A DNA stretch of 64,000 bases from Cacajao melanocephalus (Eukaryota > Chordata > Mammalia > Primates > Pitheciidae), in assembly GCA_963573385.1 (NCBI GenBank), contig CAUYLG010048087.1, positions 62,001 to 126,000 of the forward strand, read 5' to 3'. A model generated the notes under the pieces. The model worked only from the letters and a program-made list of their open reading frames with translations. It ran no database searches and was not told the origin of the DNA. The translations under genes were made by a program, and so were the position numbers. The first letter of the stretch is position 1; each line of letters starts with the position of its first letter. Below, piece by piece: positions 30,826 through 44,200 of the stretch.

Positions 30826-31451
30826 ACACAAATTTTATTTGATGTTAGTAATTTAATTTTTGTCATAGTAAAAAGTGAAAACTCAAAAAAAGCAATTAGA
30901 CCAGGTTTGTATACCATTTTAACAAAGGGTGATAAATTGTGTAGAAGTGGAAACAAAGGAAAAGAGGTTTAGGTTTAGTTGGGAAGTTTAGTATATGGAC
31001 AAAACTAGTGGAAGATTAGGATTATTTTTTAATAAGATTTGTTTGTGCAGATCCATCTCAGTGCTGAGTTTCTATCTCCAGTGATAGTGGTTGTGCTCCT
31101 CGTACAGCAGTGAGAAGGGGAAAGACCCTCTCAAAAGGACATGTATGTCCTGCTTTTAGGCATATAGTGGAGAGGCAAAGAGCTCTTTCTGTATTTGCTG
31201 CTTGCTGACTGCTTACTTAAGCTCAAAGTAATCCATATGCCAAAGTGGCATATTTTTGGGTGGCATATTCTGATCTCTTTCATTTCCTATTTATTATATT
31301 CTTTATGCTTGTATATTATATGCTTTGTATATTTTATGACATTTTAAACCTGTGCCATGTGTAAAATGATAGTGAAAGTAATCATCTCATGAAATGTCTT
31401 TCTAGTTGTCTAATTCTAGGGTGCTTTATTAGTTTGTAGGAATTAAGCATT
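30826..31451. other. unassigned AT-rich sequence
   Basis: Nothing recognised. Confidence 0.4.
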
Positions 31452-31745
31452 TTCAAATATTTATTCAATAATTATTTTCTTGTGACTGTTAAGAGCCACA
31501 GGGTTGAGGATACAGTAGCAAATAAGAGAGACAGTTCTTATCCTCATGAAGCTTATAATCTTATAAGAGAAGACACATGTTATTCAAGTTTTAATGCAAG
31601 CAAATGTAAAATTGCTGCTCTAATGAATGCTAGAATGGAGAGTTAAATGTTGATTTGACCTGTGGTGATCAGAGAAGGCTTCTCTGAGTAACTAATGCCT
31701 AATCAGAGATGAGAAGTAAATTTAACCAGAAAGTAAGACTAGAAG
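31452..31745 (-). repeat. LINE-2 3' portion
   Basis: 'caaatatttattcaataatt', 'ggttgaggatacagtagcaa', 'ctcatgaagcttataatctt' and 'agagaaggcttctctgagta' follow reversed L2. Confidence 0.75.
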
Positions 31746-31869
31746 GATCCATTTGATTGGAAACTTTATTAGAATGCTTTCATTTTTCTTGAGATAGATG
31801 TGGAAACCATCTGTGGTGGGAGGTGAAAAATTAATTCAGCTGTCAGGCAGAGGACAGACAGTGCTGTAG

Positions 31870-32045
31870 ATAACTTACTGAGAATGGATTTTAGTTCCAG
31901 AAAAATCTGAGTTCCAGCTTTAAGTCAGAAACTTTTTAGCTAAAGATTTTGGACAAACTAGTGGACTTCTCTGAACCTGAGGTTGCTAATCTGTAAAGTG
32001 GGCTCATAATGCTTATCTCAGATAATTATCTCAAGTAAGGTTTGT
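31870..32045 (+). repeat. MIR SINE
   Basis: 'tgagttccagctttaagtca', 'tggacttctctgaacctgag', 'aatctgtaaagtgggctcat' follow sense MIR. Confidence 0.7.
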
Positions 32046-32053
32046 TATCAATA

Positions 32054-32070
32054 TCATCATCATCATCATC
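32054..32070. repeat. (TCA)n trinucleotide microsatellite, about 5.7 units
   Basis: Perfect TCATCATCATCATCATC between two MIR-like fragments. Confidence 0.9.
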
Positions 32071-32079
32071 TTCATAGCA

Positions 32080-32165
32080 CTGATTTGCAATGTGATTTTA
32101 GGCAAACCATTTTATCTCTTTGAGTTTCAACTTCACACTTCTTTAAAATGGGGATTTCTGGATTA
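32080..32165 (+). repeat. second MIR-like fragment
   Basis: 'caatgtgattttaggcaaac', 'tctctttgagtttcaacttc', 'tttaaaatggggatttctgg' repeat the central MIR order just downstream of the previous MIR, so two copies lie in tandem orientation. Confidence 0.6.
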
Positions 32166-32169
32166 AATG

Positions 32170-33544
32170 GTTTGAAGATATTTTCCAGCTCCACATTTCC
32201 ATGATTTTCTAAGCAAATGTAAAGCTGGAAATTTCAGTCCAGATATTATGAGAAGCCTATATCCTGGAAAGTTAGAAAAAGTATTGTTTTTGGAAAATAG
32301 ACTTTTTAAAAGAAACATAGCTCTACCCTGTAGCAACTTTACTTATATTTATTTAATCCATATTTAGTTTCTATTGCCTTAGATTAAATTTTATAGCACA
32401 TATTTCTTCTACTAAAAACCCTTTAAACTGTTTCAGAGGGATGTTTAATTTCCCATTATAATTGGTTTCTCAAATCATTCTTTTTGTAATTGTCACATTT
32501 TTACAATCCTGTTTAAAACAAACTCAGTTTTTCAACTAAAAATAGCAAGCTGAGTTCAAAATTGAAATATAAGGACTGAAAAATCAAATGATAAACCAAC
32601 CATCACGTTAAACTTTCCAATCACCACAATCTTAGAGACCACCAGAAAATTGTGTTGCTTGTGTCTTATAAAATACGGAAGAATATTTGTAAGGTTCTTG
32701 TGGCCAAAGTAAATTTTTTTAATATTTCTAAATCTAGAAAAGGGAAAACTATCTTTTAACTCCTTATTACTTATTTAAACACAAAAATACTTATTTGATT
32801 GGAGCCTCTTCTTGGCTCTATTTATATTTCATTTAAATTACTATTGTTTTAGCTTTACAAAGCCTGTGTTTGATTATATTTATGTTAAACATTTAATATT
32901 TCCTTGTAGAGCTAGAGCCACAGATTTAAGAAAGCAGCCAGATAGATACGTATTTTTTCTATTGGTATTTCCAAACCTCACCCTTATGTTTTGTATGATA
33001 AATACTCTTACGTACTTTCATATTTCTCTTTATTTTTACCTTAGGAAATACATATTGAATATATTTAATGGGTAGCCCAGGTGTTATTGTCCTTAGTTTA
33101 CAGGTTAGAAAAGTGGGGCATTGACTTATTCAATTTCAATTATGTATTTATTGAGTGAAAATTAGATCTCATATAGCCTAACTTCTTATTTCACATTGCC
33201 TTACTGATTTTCCAAGGTGAGATAGAACCTACCAAAACAAACGGAAAAGTACAAACCCCTGACATGACTTAAATCTGGTTAAATGCCTCATGGTCTGATT
33301 GTCCTCAATGATTACAGCATTAAATTGTATTTTATTTTGATTTACCCTTCATTTGTTTCTTATAATATTTCCCATTTTGTTAGCCTATGTGTAGATATGC
33401 TTTTCATTTGTGAATGTCCAGTTATCACACTTTCATTTTGGTTGGAAGACTGATTAGCATGGATTAATTAAGGTAATTAAATAATTATAGTTGCAAGTTA
33501 TAATAAAACTATATAGAAATCAACATTAGTATGGCCTAATTATC
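32170..33544. other. unassigned stretch
   Basis: AT-rich, no gene seen. A weak reversed MIR-like segment may lie at about 33075-33190 ('ttagtttacaggttagaaaa'). Confidence 0.4.
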
Positions 33545-33775
33545 TAGTAGTTAGGAACATGTGCTTTGGAGAGGTGATTTTAGTGGGCTTGAATTTGACC
33601 TTCCATACTTACTAATAATGTGTGTTTTGCAAGTTACTTAATCTTTATGAACCTTAATTTCTCATCAGTAAAGAAGAGATAATGGTAGTTACAGAGATTA
33701 TTTTTAATAGACACATTTCTATAATTGTGCTATATTTTATACATGGTAAAAGCTCAATACTATTATTAGCAATAC
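33545..33775 (+). repeat. MIR SINE
   Basis: 'taggaacatgtgctttggag', 'gggcttgaatttgaccttcc', 'gcaagttacttaatctttat' and 'catggtaaaagctcaatact' span most of a sense MIR. Confidence 0.75.
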
Positions 33776-34184
33776 TTTTATTGCCCTAGTGACGGAACTG
33801 ACGTATCTTCTTATGAAACAATCATGCTCCCTTAGCACCAGGGTTGTAGAGGATGGGACAGTTAATGTATGTTAGGTTGTTTTGAGTTCTTTCCTGAGGA
33901 TTTATTGATTTGATGCTGAAGTAACAGAGCTGGTATCAGAGAATTATACTAGTACATAAGCAAGAAAGAAACAAGAATAAGCAAGATAGTCTCAGAGGTG
34001 TTTGGGTGTCTGGATCCTGGGGTTCCTGTAGTTGGTTCCCTCTCTACCTTTTCTGTAGTTTTTGTTTGTGGGCCAATAAAGTTACATAACTTAAATTATG
34101 TTTAGTTTGATTTGGGTTTCTGTGACCAACTAATGTAATCCAATAATACAACATCTTAAAAGACACATTTCTTTGTTCTTCAAA

Positions 34185-34365
34185 TTAACACTTATTACTC
34201 TCAATAGTATCTTATTACTTATTTATACATTTATTTTCTTCCTCCCAATTACTAAAATGTAAGCTCTATTTGAAAAACTTGCAGCACTCTTTCTTCAGCT
34301 GTTGGAAAATCTCTACCACCTACTAGGTACTCAGTAAATATTGGGTGAATCAATAGATAAAAAGA
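34185..34365 (+). repeat. LINE-2 3' end
   Basis: 'ttattacttatttatacatt', 'actaaaatgtaagctctatt', 'actaggtactcagtaaatat' and 'gggtgaatcaatag' match the sense L2 terminus. Confidence 0.7.
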
Positions 34366-34469
34366 GAAAGGAAGTAACAGTCTTTTTTAAAAGTGCTCTT
34401 AAATTAAAATTGCATCTGTATCCTTTCCTGAATAGAGTAGAAAAAGACTTAAATTTAACATCTATGGAG

Positions 34470-34590
34470 AACTTACACCGAGCTAGCCATCATGATAGTT
34501 ATAATACACCTTTTGAAATTGATGGTATTATCTCCATGTTATGAATGCAAAAATGGAGGGACAGTGAGCTAAAGTCAAATTGGTGACCTC
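34470..34590 (-). repeat. probable MIR fragment
   Basis: 'gatggtattatctccatgtt' followed by 'atgcaaaaatggagggacag' matches reversed MIR, weakly. Confidence 0.5.
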
Positions 34591-35083
34591 CTGATTTTCT
34601 CTCCAACCTTTGAGAACCAGCTGTTTCCCCAGCTGCTGGGAAGTGTCCAGTAGCTAGCACTTATGTGTCAGCCCCCTTTTAGGGACTGCCTCAGTGGAAG
34701 AGAGTACTCCTTTGTTCAGTGTCATGTCCCCTTTCCAGGGAAGTTCACATCTAATGCCCATAAAGGCGCAGCAGCATCAGCTCAGCTTAGGACAACTCTA
34801 AGAATCATTCCTTCTTCAGACACCCTGTAGGGTACCCATTTCCCATAAATTGATCTGAGATCTCTCACTAATAAACAAGGGTCTTCCTCCCAGGGAAGCC
34901 TGCTATGGTAACTTTCAAATATCTCGCCCAAGCTAGTGACATGGACTCTCTAAGGAGGTAAAGTAGGCTGATACCCGTTGAAGCTTGGAGAAGTATAGCT
35001 CCAAAGTATGATTTGAGAAAGGGCTAGGTATTTTCAGGGTCCTAAAGATAGGCTTTTTATCTGGGACACAGGGAGCTGGTAAC
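34591..35083. other. unassigned sequence
   Basis: No gene or repeat recognised. It is slightly richer in GC than its surroundings and abuts the inverted duplication. Confidence 0.4.
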
Positions 35084-35516
35084 AAGATGATTGTCAGGGC
35101 AGCAGACATCAGACTACACAGGGCCGTATAAGCCACATGTCTTAGTCCTTTTGTGCTGCTGTAATAGAATACCACAGGCTGGATACTTTATGAATAATAG
35201 AAATTTATGTCTCATAGTTCTGGAGGTTGGGAAGTCTAAGATCAAGGCATCAGCCTCTAGTGAGGGTCTTCTTGATGTTTCCTTCAGAGTGGAGGTAGCC
35301 ATGCCTCACATGGTGGAAAGTGGAAAGGCAAGCTAGCTAAATCCTGCATGAAGCCTCTTATAAGGCCTTTATGAGAGCCTTAATCACATTCATGAGAAAG
35401 AAGCCCTTACAACCTAATCACCTCTTAAAGGCCCACCTGTTAATACCATCACATTGACCATTACGTTTCAACACCTGAATTTTGGAGGCAACGTATTCAA
35501 ACCATAGCATCATGCA
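35084..35516 (-). repeat. inverted duplication, left copy
   Basis: About 433 bp whose reverse complement reappears at 36752-37185. Over the ~385 bp I compared by eye there are about 15 substitutions plus a 2-base gap, near 96% identity. The copy contains an MSTB-type LTR plus about 54 bp of flank at its low-coordinate side, so the duplication is larger than the LTR. The frames at 35091-35336 (+) and 36932-37210 (-) translate to nearly the same peptide, which confirms the relation. Confidence 0.95.
35138..35509 (-). repeat. MSTB-type MaLR LTR (left copy)
   Basis: Reversed LTR: plus-strand start TGTCTTAGTCC, then 'ttctggaggttgggaagtct', ending in CCATAGCA. Matches the MST group (ERVL-MaLR). 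No obvious 5-bp target duplication flanks it. Confidence 0.85.
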
Positions 35517-36712
35517 AAGAAGCCAGAATTATATTTCCTATTGTTCCTACCCTTTCCTCATATACCAGGATTTGCCTATCTCCATCTCTAGCTGCAGTTG
35601 TTCTGAATTTTAGGGCCCCTTTTTGCTCCATGAATTTGTGTTTGAATTCAAGACTTGAAAGATTAATTTTCTTTTCAGAATGTTATTCATATACCCTTTC
35701 ATTCTTAATCTGCTCGCTGGTTTCCTGCTGTAATTATAGTCTCAAAAAGTGGTTGTATTCTGGCAAAAGGATGTTTTGAGCTAGAGTTGTTATGCAGTTA
35801 GTCGATTGCTTGTAGTTAAAAAGTCTCTTTTTTCAATCCACTGAAAAGACTGGAGTCCCAGCTGCTAGGATTCAAAGGCAACAGGGAAGATTTCCTAGAG
35901 TTTCCTGTGATCATAAAAACCTTTCCAGACATTTTAAGTGATGATGACTTCTATGCTGTATTGACTTACAATTAGAGATCATTCAAGTAACTTAGAATTC
36001 AGTAACTTCTAGGTCACAGAGAGGCACAGATAGGCACTGTTGACAATCTTTTGTTTGATAACTGGTGGTGTGTTTGTGTGTGTGGTGTGTGTACACATAT
36101 ACACACTAAACTACATTGCTATATGTGTGGGAAAACTGTAAATACTAAGGATTTGTATTCTCTTTTGGGCAAGTATCTATGCTTAATGGAAGCAAGTTGG
36201 TATCTAAAATCTGAGAAATGCAAAGGTGAATGGATCATATATGTTCTTCAAGCTTTAGTTTCTTGCATGTTTTTCCTAGTATTTCCTGACAACCTAGAAC
36301 GTAGTTCTCACTTTTCACTGCCTATAACCATTGCCTGTAGCATATTTTTAATCTAAGGATCCCTAGATAGATAGTCTAACTCAGTGGGTGGAGCCCAGGT
36401 AGCTGTTTCGTTTGTTTTGGTGGTGGTCGCTCTTTTTAACGTCTACCCATGGTTCCTGTATGACAGCTAGGGTTGTGAACCACCTGTCCATTACAATGTC
36501 TAAAAAAAAAGGTGTCTGTGGATTGAGGATATGTCTTACCTTTCCTACTTCTACACATTCAACTTTCTAAAATTCCTGCAATTCATGCTTCCATTCCCCA
36601 AAGAATAGTGAGTTACCTGGAATTATCTACAGCATTCATCAAGAATGCCTTTACTTCTTTACTTTGAGTTCTGCTTAGAGCTAAAGACAGTTTAAGCAAA
36701 GTTAGGAGGTTT
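35517..36712. other. unassigned spacer between inverted copies
   Basis: About 1.2 kb of AT-rich DNA. It holds a GT-rich microsatellite-like tract at about 36064-36108. No gene is supported; the 101-codon frame at 36051-36356 begins in the GT tract. Confidence 0.4.
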
Positions 36713-36750
36713 CTTCACTTTCATGTTTCTTCTTTTTGTCATGCACATTT
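36713..36750 (+). repeat. palindrome left arm with direct repeat
   Basis: 29-bp arm (36713-36741, beginning CTTCACTTTCATG) is exactly complementary to 37205-37233. Its inner end carries TTTGTCATGCACATTT (36735-36750), repeated directly at 37184-37199. The two arms flank the right copy of the inverted duplication. Confidence 0.95.
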
Positions 36751-36751
36751 A

Positions 36752-37185
36752 TGCATGATGCTATGGTTTGAATACATTGCCTCCAAAATTCAGATGTTGA
36801 AACTTAATGGTCAATGTGATGGTATTAACTGGTGGGCCTTTAAGAAGTGATTAGGTTATAAGGGCTTCTCTCTCATGAATGGGATTAAGGCCCTCATAAA
36901 GGCCTTGTAAGAGGCTTCATGCAGGATTTAGCTAGCTTGCCTTTCCACTTTCCACCATGTGAGGCATGGCTACCTCCACTCTGAAGGAAACATCAAGAAG
37001 ACCCTCACCAGAGGCTGATGCCTTGATCTTAGACTTCCCAACTTCCAGAACTGTGAGACATAAATTTCTGTTATTCATAAAGTATCCAGCCTGTGGTATT
37101 CTATTATAGCAGCACAAAACTAAGACATGTGGCTTATACGGCCCTGTGTAGTCTGATATCAGTCTGCTGACCTGACAATCATCTT
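36752..37185 (+). repeat. inverted duplication, right copy
   Basis: Reverse complement of 35084-35516. Relative to the left copy it carries four extra bases near 37155-37165 and lacks two bases near 37120. It sits between the two arms of a short palindrome, bounded by a 16-bp direct repeat resembling a target duplication, and has no A-tail. Confidence 0.95.
36759..37127 (+). repeat. MSTB-type MaLR LTR (right copy)
   Basis: Starts TGCTATGGTTTGAATACATT, contains 'ggtgggcctttaagaagtga' and 'agaactgtgagacataaatt', ends CTAAGACA. Presence is explained by duplication of the left copy, not by independent retrotransposition, because the shared segment includes non-LTR flank. Confidence 0.88.
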
Positions 37186-37233
37186 TGTCATGCACATTTT
37201 TGCGTGACAAAAAGAAGAAACATGAAAGTGAAG
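37184..37233 (+). repeat. palindrome right arm with direct repeat
   Basis: Direct repeat TTTGTCATGCACATTT at 37184-37199, then the 29-bp complementary arm at 37205-37233. The segment 37187-37208 is itself a small hairpin (8-bp stem with one G-T pair, 6-base loop). Confidence 0.95.
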
Positions 37234-37503
37234 CAATAATGATAAATGTAATTTAAAAATATAGTACAACTTTGATAGGTATTCTATATTCTGGCACTTT
37301 ATGAATTCTCCAAATTACTGTGTATTACCATAGCATGCCTTTTTCACTTATAGCATGGTAAAGCAGAATTTCTCCTTTTGAGTGATGTATAGCTATTGTA
37401 CCACTCTAAGTGGTAGCTTAACATAGAATAAATATAAATAGAATTATCTAGAGTTGTACAACTCAGCACCTTTGGTTTAGACCAGAGAAGAAGGCCTTAG
37501 AGA

Positions 37504-37718
37504 GTAGTTTTCAACCAGGAGTGATTTTGCCCTTCAGGGAGCATTTGGTGACATTTGGAGACATTTTTCAGTTGTCAAAATTAGTGAGGGAGAGACTTGT
37601 GCCTGACTAGTAGAGGCCAAAGAAGCTGCTATATGATCTGCAACGCTCAGGACAACTGAATGCAAAAAAGAATTATCTTGCTCCAAATGCCAATCATGCT
37701 GAGGTTGAGAAACCCTAT
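37504..37718 (+). mobile_element. MER20 hAT-Charlie DNA transposon
   Basis: About 215 bp: 'gtagttttcaaccaggagtg' at the left, 'gacatttggagacatttttc' in the middle, 'gaggttgagaaaccctat' at the right, with inverted-repeat ends. A perfect 8-bp target duplication, CTTAGAGA, lies at 37496-37503 and 37719-37726, as expected for hAT elements. Non-autonomous, no coding capacity. Confidence 0.9.
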
Positions 37719-37799
37719 CTTAGAGAATTGTATTAGTCATTCTGGCCCATAAAATTCCCAAGAAAATGTGGGAATGAGGGGAGGAGTCATATGTATCTT

Positions 37800-37885
37800 T
37801 TTGGTGTTATATTTATTTCTAGTGCCTTGGACAGTTCTTAGCATGTAGTAGTTACTAAATATATTTTTGGATGAATGAATGATAG
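37800..37885 (+). repeat. LINE-2 3' terminus
   Basis: 'tatttatttctagtgccttg', 'cagttcttagcatgtagtag', then TGGATGAATGAATG, the sense L2 end. Confidence 0.75.
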
Positions 37886-37889
37886 CATC

Positions 37890-39700
<1,811 letters not shown>

Positions 39701-39714
39701 TTCCATCTTCGACC

Positions 39715-39900
39715 TTGCCTCTGAATAAGCTCAGCTTGTCTGAATCAGTTTTAAATAGAAGCACCTATACCTGGATACAATTTTCCAGGTGTTGCTTCAG
39801 TGGGACAAAGGAAAGTGAGACAATTGCATCTCTTGTTCTAGATATCACACTTCTTTATCTGTACCCTAAAGTTACTTTTTCAGCAATTTCATCACATTGT
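39715..39900 (+). repeat. possible ancient mammalian interspersed repeat
   Basis: 'ctggatacaattttccaggt' followed by 'gagacaattgcatctcttgt' resembles an old dispersed family with the phrase 'actggacacagtactccaggtgtgg'. I cannot name the family with confidence. Confidence 0.3.
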
Positions 39901-39922
39901 CATTAAACTAAATTCTTTTTAA

Positions 39923-40257
<335 letters not shown>

Positions 40258-40294
40258 TGCAAATGTCTTTCTAATAAAAATATGTGTATATGTA

Positions 40295-40295
<1 letters not shown>

Positions 40296-40327
<32 letters not shown>

Positions 40328-40328
40328 A
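40296..40328. repeat. (GT)n microsatellite, about 16 units
   Basis: Near-perfect GT run just downstream of the AluJ. Confidence 0.95.
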
Positions 40329-40529
40329 TAGTCAGGGTGGGGCCGGAGGTAGGAAATGCAGAGAAATATGAACAAACTTAAACACAAATAGAAACTGGAA
40401 ATTTAAAAATATATGAAAGGTCTAACCCCAAGTTCCAGCTGAAAAGCTAGGCATCAATTTTATTTTTCCTTGGCCTGTTTTAAAATATATATATTTCTTC
40501 AAAGTTTGGTCCTTGAGCCAATAATCAGC

Positions 40530-40740
40530 ATCATCTTATCAAGGAGGCCTTTCCTGTATATCCCATTGCTTCCTATCTCATCTACCCCATTCCTTGCTAT
40601 CTGCTTTACCCTGCTTTATTTTCTTTTTCATAGCTCTTATTACTACCAAGCATTTTGTATCTTTTTAGGTATGTATTAAAAGTCTTCATGAAAGGAAGTA
40701 CTATATTTGTCACAGTGATTGTATTAAATGAACAACTGAA
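40530..40740 (+). repeat. LINE-2 3' portion
   Basis: 'aaggaggcctttcctgtata', 'taccctgctttattttcttt', 'catagctcttattactacca' match sense L2 'gaggccttccctgacc...ccctgctttatttttctcca'. Confidence 0.75.
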
Positions 40741-40960
40741 TAATAAGTAAAAGGCTAACTTGGGGTATAATTACATATGCAGATTTTGGGGTCTCAAACT
40801 GGTCCTGCAGAAATGGAACTTCTGGTCGTGGGGCCCATTTAACGTACTTTTCTAATGTTTTATCTGTTTTCTAAAATTTTAGCACAACTGAAAGTGTATA
40901 CAATCTCAGTGCAACCAAATACTGAAAATAAAATATAATGAGTAAATTTTTGAAATATCT

Positions 40961-41255
40961 GCCAGGCGTGGTGGCTTATGTTTGCAATCTCAGCACTTTG
41001 GGAGGCCGAGGCGGGTGGATCACTTGCGATCAGGAGTTTGAGACCAGCCTGGTCAGTATGTTGAAACCCTGTCTGTACTAAAAATACAAAATTAGCTCAT
41101 CGTGGTAGCACAAACCTGTAATCCCAGTTGCTTGGGAGGCTGAGCCAAGAGAATCGCTTGAACCCAGGAGGTAGAGGTTGCGGTAAGTCGAGATGGTGCC
41201 ACTGCACTCCAGCCTGGATGACAGAGCAAGACTCTGTCTCAACAAAATAAATAAA
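40961..41255 (+). repeat. AluS-type SINE with target duplication
   Basis: Sense Alu from GCCAGGCGTGGTGGCTTATG to an A-rich AAATAAATAAA tail. A perfect 17-bp duplication, TAAATTTTTGAAATATC, flanks it at 40943-40959 and 41256-41272, showing L1-driven insertion. Confidence 0.97.
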
Positions 41256-41272
41256 TAAATTTTTGAAATATC

Positions 41273-44200
41273 AAAAAATGGTCATCTTCCTTTACATTCT
41301 AAAAGGAAAACATAAGTCTGTTTCAAGGCATTAGATTATAATTATGTTGACTGTATATTTTATGTCATCTGCATATTACTGGCCAACTGGGGATCACTAT
41401 TTACTAAAAATATAAAATTTGCTATAATGTAGGTTTATTATTTACAGAGGTAAAAGGGCCTTATTCAAACCTTGTTTCGACTATGATGATGTCATGGTTG
41501 AGGATTCACTCACAAGTCCTAAATCACATTCTGATACCAGCATGACAGCAGATTTATACAAGCACAGGCACTAGCAGACTACTGCAGCTTAGCAAACAAG
41601 ACCCAGGTAGATCATTTCCAAAAGGTACCAAATTGACACAGCTGGGGTGTAGTTTGGGAAATTTGTTTAAAACACTAATCTTAAGTTAAAAGTGGAAAGA
41701 AAGTCTATATAAAAGCCTTCCTTGGAAGCAGAAACTCTTATTTCCCTATAAACTCATTACTAATAAAATAAGGGAGGAGAGCAATAAGAAACAAATAAGA
41801 TTAGGGAAGCCAAATGGTTTTTAAATGAAATTATTTTTCTCAGACTTTTCTACAAGGCATCAGCAGCTCTGTAACCACCAGATTGTCAGAAATTAGCCTG
41901 TTGTTTTTTATTTTTTATGTTTTATTTCTTGGACAGTTTGTGAAGCCATTCTGCCTGCCTTATTTATTGTTTATTAAATTAATTTTATTTAACTTTTTGC
42001 AGACATAAATGAGATTCTTCTGAATGATGACCTATGCTGTTAAACCTTATAACAATGCTGTAGTAAGTAGTTCCGCCTCTCAGCTAGTCAGAAGGGCACA
42101 CCCATGGTTTTACCTTTGATCATGACAAAAGGAACAGCCAAGATTGTGTAATCCAAGTGTAATCAAAGTTACATAAAAACGACTTAGTGAAGCTAGCCCC
42201 TCATCTGTTTGGCATGATGTTTACTAATTGACTTTTTTACCTCCAAGTCAACTATTTGGTCTTTTTTAAAAAAGAAGGAAGAAGAGAAAAATAAAGAGAG
42301 GGATGGAAGAAAGGAGGGAAGGAAGAAAGAAGGAAAGAGAAGATAAAAATTAAGGAGGGAGAGAGAGCCTTCTCAAATTCAGAAAATAATATATTTTTTT
42401 CCCTTATGAAGCATAATGGAAAATAATAAGGCCAGTTGCTAATAAAATTAAGCATTTGGCTGAGGTTAAGAAATCATATTCCATCTTTAAATTTTATATT
42501 CGCTACTTGTATGACCTCAAAAAGTCACAAACTTATTGAGCTAAGATCTTACTTGTAAAATATATGAATTAGAACTGAATGATATTATTGAAACATTCCA
42601 GCTTTGAAAACATATGGCTCTTTGATTATTAATATAACTGTCATATTTGAAACACAAAGATAGAATGAGTATTTAGAAACATAAGCCACAGACCTAACAA
42701 CCAGCTCTCAAGTAGCTCTATCCATATTTATAAGGAGAAATACATTTTGAATGAAAAGTTAATAATTGTGAAGTACAATTATTGCTGGATTATAATTCAA
42801 TCTTCAATGTTTTAATAGAAAGAAATTGAGCAATATATATTCTTAATAACTTCCTTAAGTCAATAACTGAGTTTGAGAATTTTTAGTAACTTGAATATAT
42901 TCACAGCCTAGATTTACATAGTATTTACAGGGCAGAGTTCACACATTTAAATGCTAAGGGATGAGGTATCAGGAGAGGTGTAAGACATTAGAGAGTGGTG
43001 AGGACTGGGGCACTGAAGACAGGATCGTTTTAAAGCAGGACAGCTCTGCTGAGCTCTGGAAGAATTTTGCCATTTGCCAAAGCAGAGCTAGTCTTGTCAG
43101 ACTTTCTAAGTTTTAGAAGAAAGGACAGAAATCAGCATTTTAATGTTAAAACTCTTAATGTTTAAGACATGGAAGCTAATTCAAGACTGCAAGGAAGTAA
43201 CTGCAAACTAAACAAAACATACCTGTGAGTTTGGCCCCACTAGGATTTCTGGAGTTTCCTTCCTGCCATTCAACTATCAGGTGAACTACAATTGGGTATT
43301 AATCCTTAATGACAGCTTCCTAATGACCTTGTTTAGCTATATCAAGAGGTTCCTTCCCTAAAGTATTCAGAATAGCCTTGAAACATGAAGACCAATTCAA
43401 GTGCTATGCAAAGTGAGGGAAATTTGGAGAGTAGATTCTTCTGAAGGTTTCTCTGCTAAGTAAGTTGCACTTAACTGGAATCCAGATGTACCAGCACTGA
43501 AGCTCCATCACAGGCAGGGCCGCTTCATTGACCCCACCTTCTGTCCACTCAAGTGCCCCGAGACTGCTGGTGATTTATCAAGTGAACTCCTTGCCATTTA
43601 AAAGAGCTAATTCAATCTCATCCCCAGGGTGGTATAGGTACATTAAGAGGTTGCAGCTCTTAGAGTAGTTAATCAGAAAAAAAAAAAAAAAAAAAAAAGA
43701 AGAAGAAAAGAAAAAAGCCAGAGGGCTTGCCAAACGTTTAACTGAAAATTTCTCATTTGTACCTGATGGTTCTGAATTTTGCCAACTATTTTTTTTGTAT
43801 CCTTGTGACATGTTTCTTGTTTGTCATTTTTTCTTTTAAGAAAGAATAATGTTAAGGAAATGAAATGTTCATTTGTTACTGGAAACTTACAGTGATGAGA
43901 TGTGGTACATAAGACATCATAAATTGCCCCTCATTTCTACGTGCATTTGTCACTACTCCAAATCATTTATGTATCTCTATATCTGCATCTGCATCTAGCT
44001 TTGATTTATTCACATAATTGATGTAGAGCGGGTTTTCTCAAAGACATGAATTATATTAAATTTTTGATTTATGCATGTATTTGCTTTTGCATATCTTACT
44101 TTTAGATTTCTATAGCTCTTCGAACTCAGAGAACATTCACCACATCTGTATTGGCTTAGGGAATGTTGAAAGAACGCTTTTAATGATGCCACATATTTTT

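Noticed and set aside
35091..35336. Frame conserved with 36932-37210, which could suggest a selected protein
   Set aside because: The similarity comes from the inverted DNA duplication of an MSTB LTR, not from coding selection.
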